A model generated the notes under the pieces. The model did not search any database. It was not told the origin of the DNA and saw only the letters and a list, made by a program, of their open reading frames with translations. Positions 61,410-64,000 of a DNA stretch of 64,000 bases are shown piece after piece. This DNA comes from Hansschlegelia quercus. Its GTDB lineage: Bacteria > Pseudomonadota > Alphaproteobacteria > Rhizobiales > Methylopilaceae. Both the position numbers and the translations under genes were made by a program. The stretch covers positions 1-64,000 of the forward strand of contig NZ_SIUB01000011.1 of NCBI RefSeq assembly GCF_004310425.1, written 5' to 3'. How positions within the stretch are numbered: position 1 is the first letter of the stretch; the number at the start of each line of letters is the position of its first letter.

Positions 61410-62114
61410 TCAGTCCTGCTCGTCGCTTAGGTTCTCGAGCGCGCGCAGCGCATCTTCGGTTCGCGCCAGCCCCTCGCGTTGCGCTTCGATCGCGGCGCGA
61501 AGCGCAGAGGCTGCTTCAGAAGACGAGCCGACCAGGATCAAAATCAAGTCCTTGACGGTCTGCCGCGCTCGCTCAGCCTCGTCGGGGTGCGGGTCGCTTG
61601 AATGCGATTGCAGCCAGAGCCCGTCGATCATCGCCGCAATGAGGATCGCAACGGCCTCGATGCGGCTCGCCGGGATCAGCGCCCGAAGCCCGTGCCGAAG
61701 GTTTGCGCGCATGCGCCGTTGGTAGATCGACTGCACCCGCCGATATGGCGCCGAATGCATGATCTGGCCCCAGAAGGCCAGCCACACCGCGCTGGTCCGC
61801 CGCTCGAACTCCTCGTCGGCGAGCGCGGATTCCGACACCGCAAGCACCCTTTCGAGCGGCGTTCGCGCGGCGCGCAGCCGAACCGCGGTAGCGCGGGCGA
61901 GCCGCGCCGCCATGAACCGCAAGGTCGCCTCGAGCAGTCCGTCCTTGTCGCCGAAATAATGCGCGAACAGCCCTTGGCTGACGCCGGCGCGGCGCGCGAT
62001 CTCGCCCAGCGAGGCCGCCTTGAAACCGACTTCCGAGACAGTCTCGATCGTCGCCTCGATCAATTGGCGGCGACGCGCTGCCTCGAAGTTCTGGGAGGGC
62101 TCATGGACGTTCAT
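61410..62114 (-). CDS. betI: BetI-type TetR regulator
   Basis: A 234-residue TetR-family repressor. The N-terminal helix-turn-helix (VSEVGFKAASLGEIARRAGVSQGLFAHYFGDKDGLLEAT) and the downstream SAVWLAFWGQIMHSAPYRRVQ and MIDGLWLQSHSS segments match BetI, the choline-responsive repressor. It is divergent from choX, with two BetI-like operators in between (62135 and 62275). It is longer at the C-terminus than typical BetI (about 195-200 residues), with a helical tail of 40 residues. Confidence 0.88.
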   Translation of the reverse strand: MNVHEPSQNFEAARRRQLIEATIETVSEVGFKAASLGEIARRAGVSQGLFAHYFGDKDGLLEATLRFMAARLARATAVRLRAARTPLERVLAVSESALADEEFERRTSAVWLAFWGQIMHSAPYRRVQSIYQRRMRANLRHGLRALIPASRIEAVAILIAAMIDGLWLQSHSSDPHPDEAERARQTVKDLILILVGSSSEAASALRAAIEAQREGLARTEDALRALENLSDEQD

Positions 62115-62134
62115 GATCTCAGCTTAAACCTCTC

Positions 62135-62150
62135 TTGAACGATCGTTCAA
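62135..62150. promoter_or_regulatory. BetI-like operator 1
   Basis: A perfect 16-base palindrome, TTGAACGATCGTTCAA, 21 bases upstream of the betI start codon. It matches the ATTGAACG-type core of BetI operators and probably mediates autoregulation of betI. Confidence 0.7.
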
Positions 62151-62274
62151 TCCTCCGTCCGCCCTGCGCACCAAAAGTGACGCGCTCTACCGCTTTGCAC
62201 AAATAATCGTCGGGGCGCCCTCAATCAAATCAGTTGTTTGCACGTATTGCAGCGCAACAGCTTAAATTTTGCTG

Positions 62275-62290
62275 TTGAACGTTCATTCAA
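62275..62290. promoter_or_regulatory. BetI-like operator 2
   Basis: TTGAACGTTCATTCAA, a near-copy of the first site with the same outer half-sites, 56 bases before the choX start. It contains the ten-base palindrome TGAACGTTCA. It would let BetI repress choX when choline is absent. Confidence 0.7.
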
Positions 62291-62345
62291 CCAGTTCTAA
62301 GGACTCTGACACGCCAGTCGAACCGTCCGTTGTTGGAGGTCCTCC

Positions 62346-63290
62346 GTGAAGCGTCACATTCTGTCTTCGCTCGTTCTCGCAGCCTCGGTCGCAGCCGCTG
62401 CGCCCGCTTTCGCCGCGGAGCCCGCAACCTGCAAGCCGGTCCGGTTCGCCGACGTCGGCTGGACCGACATCACCTCCACCACCGCGATCGCTTCGCGCAT
62501 CCTGACCGCCCTTGGTTATCAGCCGAAGACGCAGGTTCTCTCGGTGCCGGTGACCTACGCCTCGTTGAAGTCAAAGGACATCGACGTCTTCCTCGGCAAC
62601 TGGATGCCCACGATGGAGGCGGATCGGAAGCCTTACCTCGACGCTGGCCAGATCGAGGTGATCGGCCCGAACCTGACGGGCGCCAAGTACACGCTCGCGG
62701 TTCCGACCTATCTCTACGACAAGGGCCTCAAGAGCTTCGCGGACATCGAGAAGTTCAAGGAAGACCTCAAGGACAAGATCTACGGCATCGAGCCGGGCAA
62801 CGACGGCAACCGCCTGATCCTAGGCATGATCAAGGACGGCAAGTTCGGGCTTAAGGGCTTCGACCTCGTCGAGTCGAGCGAGCAGGGCATGCTGGCCCAG
62901 GTCGACCGCGCCCAGCGTCGCAAGGAGGCGATCGTCTTCCTCGGCTGGGAGCCGCATCCGATGAACACCAAATACAAGATCAAGTATCTCGAAGGCGGCG
63001 ACGACGTGTTCGGCGCAAATTTTGGCGGCGCCGAGATCTTCACGAACCTGCGCGCCGGTTACGCCAAGGAATGCCCGAACCTCGGCGCCTTTTTCAACAA
63101 GCTGAAGTTTGAACTCGACACCGAGAACAAGGTTATGGGCTCGATCCTCTTCGACTCCATGGAGGCGGACAAGGCGGCGGAGAAGTGGCTGAAGGAAGAG
63201 CCGACGGCGTGGGCCGGCTGGCTCGACGGCGTGACCACGATGGATGGACAGCCCGCGCTGCCGGTCGTGAAAAAGAGCCTCGGGCTCTGA
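62346..63290 (+). CDS. choX: choline-binding periplasmic protein ChoX
   Basis: A 314-residue ABC substrate-binding protein with a signal peptide (LVLAASVAAAAPAFAA). The mature start PVRFADVGWTDITSTTAIASRIL and segments VFLGNWMPTMEADRKPY, GNDGNRLILGMIKDG and FLGWEPHPMNTKYKIKYL match ChoX. These supply the aromatic cage residues for the trimethylammonium group of choline. The start is GTG 62346, eight bases after a GGAGG site. It is expressed with choW and is probably controlled by the BetI operator just upstream. Confidence 0.93.
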   Translation: MKRHILSSLVLAASVAAAAPAFAAEPATCKPVRFADVGWTDITSTTAIASRILTALGYQPKTQVLSVPVTYASLKSKDIDVFLGNWMPTMEADRKPYLDAGQIEVIGPNLTGAKYTLAVPTYLYDKGLKSFADIEKFKEDLKDKIYGIEPGNDGNRLILGMIKDGKFGLKGFDLVESSEQGMLAQVDRAQRRKEAIVFLGWEPHPMNTKYKIKYLEGGDDVFGANFGGAEIFTNLRAGYAKECPNLGAFFNKLKFELDTENKVMGSILFDSMEADKAAEKWLKEEPTAWAGWLDGVTTMDGQPALPVVKKSLGL

Positions 63291-63309
63291 GCTGAACGCG
63301 AGAAGCGGG

Positions 63310-63350
63310 GCCCCCTTACCTGACAGCGCGCCAGGGCCGGGCGAGGGGGC
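63310..63350 (+). terminator. stem-loop between choX and choW
   Basis: GCCCCCT at 63310-63316 pairs with AGGGGGC at 63344-63350 across a 27-base loop that can itself fold. There is no T-run, so it is more likely an attenuator or mRNA stabiliser that leaves ChoX more abundant than the permease. Confidence 0.5.
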
Positions 63351-63411
63351 TCCTCGTTCACCGCATCGCATCGCCTGAATACGCTCCGTCGCCTCGAACC
63401 GAGGACCGCGC

Positions 63412-64000
63412 ATGTATGACTGGCTTGTCGCACACAAGATCCCGCTCGGCGCCATCCTCGCGACCGCGATCGAATGGCTGACCGATCACGGTCAGGCGTT
63501 TTTCGACTTCGTCTCCATCGCGCTCTCCACGATGGTCGACGGGCTGACGAGCCTGCTGCTGTGGATCCCGCCCTTTGTGGTGATCGCGGCCTTCGCGCTG
63601 GGCGCCTGGGCTCTGCACCGCTCGATCGGCCTCGTGGTCTTCATCGTCCTCGCCCTGCTGCTGGTGATCAACCTAGGCTACTGGGAGGCGACGATGCAGA
63701 CCCTGTCGCTCGTCATCTGGGCGACCGCGACCTGCATCGTCATCGGCGTTCCCGTCGGCATCATGGCGGCGCACCGGCCCTGGCTCTACCAGGCCGTCCG
63801 TCCGGTGCTCGACCTCATGCAGACGATCCCGACCTTCGTGTACCTGATCCCGACGCTGGTGCTGTTCGGCCTCGGCACGGTGCCCGGCGTGATCTCCACG
63901 GTGATCTTCGCGCTTCCGGCGCCGATTCGGCTGACCCAGCTCGGCATCGCCTCGGTGCCGGAAGCGCTTCGCGAGGCCGCGCTCGCCTATGGCGCGACCA
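63412..64000 (+). CDS. choW: choline ABC transporter permease ChoW (truncated by window end)
   Basis: The first 196 codons of an ABC permease, cut by the window edge. Four or five hydrophobic helices are visible, and the ProW/ChoW-type segments ATATCIVIGVPVGIMAAHRP, LDLMQTIPTFVYLIPTLVLFGLGTVPGVIST and VPEALREAALAYGAT (start of the EAA loop) are present. It forms the channel for choline imported via ChoX. The ChoV ATPase should follow beyond the window. Confidence 0.9.
   Translation, partial: MYDWLVAHKIPLGAILATAIEWLTDHGQAFFDFVSIALSTMVDGLTSLLLWIPPFVVIAAFALGAWALHRSIGLVVFIVLALLLVINLGYWEATMQTLSLVIWATATCIVIGVPVGIMAAHRPWLYQAVRPVLDLMQTIPTFVYLIPTLVLFGLGTVPGVISTVIFALPAPIRLTQLGIASVPEALREAALAYGAT

Noticed and set aside
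1-64000. CRISPR arrays, tRNA and rRNA genes
   Set aside because: No regularly spaced direct repeats, CCA-ended cloverleaf or rRNA-like conserved stretches were noticed by reading. tRNAscan and CRISPR finders would settle it.
1-64000. Insertion sequences or integrases
   Set aside because: No protein in the window has transposase DDE, tyrosine recombinase or serine recombinase motifs. The short palindromic repeats are the only mobile-like elements.

Overview
The window is high-GC (roughly two-thirds G+C) DNA with dense, often overlapping genes. It is chromosomal DNA of an alphaproteobacterium, most likely of the Hyphomicrobiales. Three things support this: an orphan pqqA with a strong terminator (typical of PQQ-dependent, often methylotrophic, lineages), a BetI/ChoXW choline uptake module, and a DUF47-Pit phosphate transport pair with a Pho-box-like repeat. 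No rRNA, tRNA, CRISPR array, insertion sequence or prophage was recognised.

Layout. Positions 1-3.2 kb hold a possible gene tail, a methyltransferase, pqqA and a cystathionine beta-lyase-like enzyme. At 3.2-6.0 kb is a thiO-thiS-thiG-thiE operon (minus strand) under a TPP riboswitch. At 6.0-9.5 kb are a secreted VasI/TagO-like protein, a DUF2218-siderophore-interacting fusion, and DUF47-pit. At 9.7-14.7 kb is a complete polyamine-type ABC transporter operon that ends in a proline iminopeptidase-family hydrolase. At 14.8-20.4 kb are an SDR oxidoreductase, a methyltransferase, a DeoR-type regulator with a small-molecule kinase and a class III PLP enzyme (possibly a kinase/phospho-lyase pair), and an orphan cbiZ.

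The centre, about 20.5-54.8 kb, is one large exopolysaccharide or capsule locus. It encodes many glycosyltransferases, two Wzx-type flippases, a WecA/MraY-type initiating phosphosugar transferase, a polymerase-like membrane protein, a YdcF protein and several acyl- and methyltransferases. It also has a polysaccharide deacetylase, a WlbB-WlbA-WlbC-like set for a 3-(acyl)amino sugar, a second epimerase/DegT pair next to an unfamiliar Rossmann-like protein, and Gmd/Fcl for GDP-L-fucose. Export functions are a Wza/ExoF-like protein and a Wzz protein without a kinase domain. Regulation may come from a Crp/Fnr protein and a LuxR-type response regulator, and a secreted beta-helix protein may process the polymer. 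The likely flow is nucleotide-sugar synthesis, lipid-linked assembly with acyl decoration, flipping, Wzy/Wzz polymerisation and export.

Positions 54.9-60.3 kb hold an operon usually annotated as urea carboxylase. A clear guanidine-I (ykkC) riboswitch in its leader shows that it is more probably a guanidine carboxylase/carboxyguanidine deiminase operon. The window ends with a GT-like orphan, betI with two BetI-like operators, choX, and choW cut by the window end. Three copies of a GTCAT-type palindromic repeat sit at 9.6, 13.5 and 58.5 kb.
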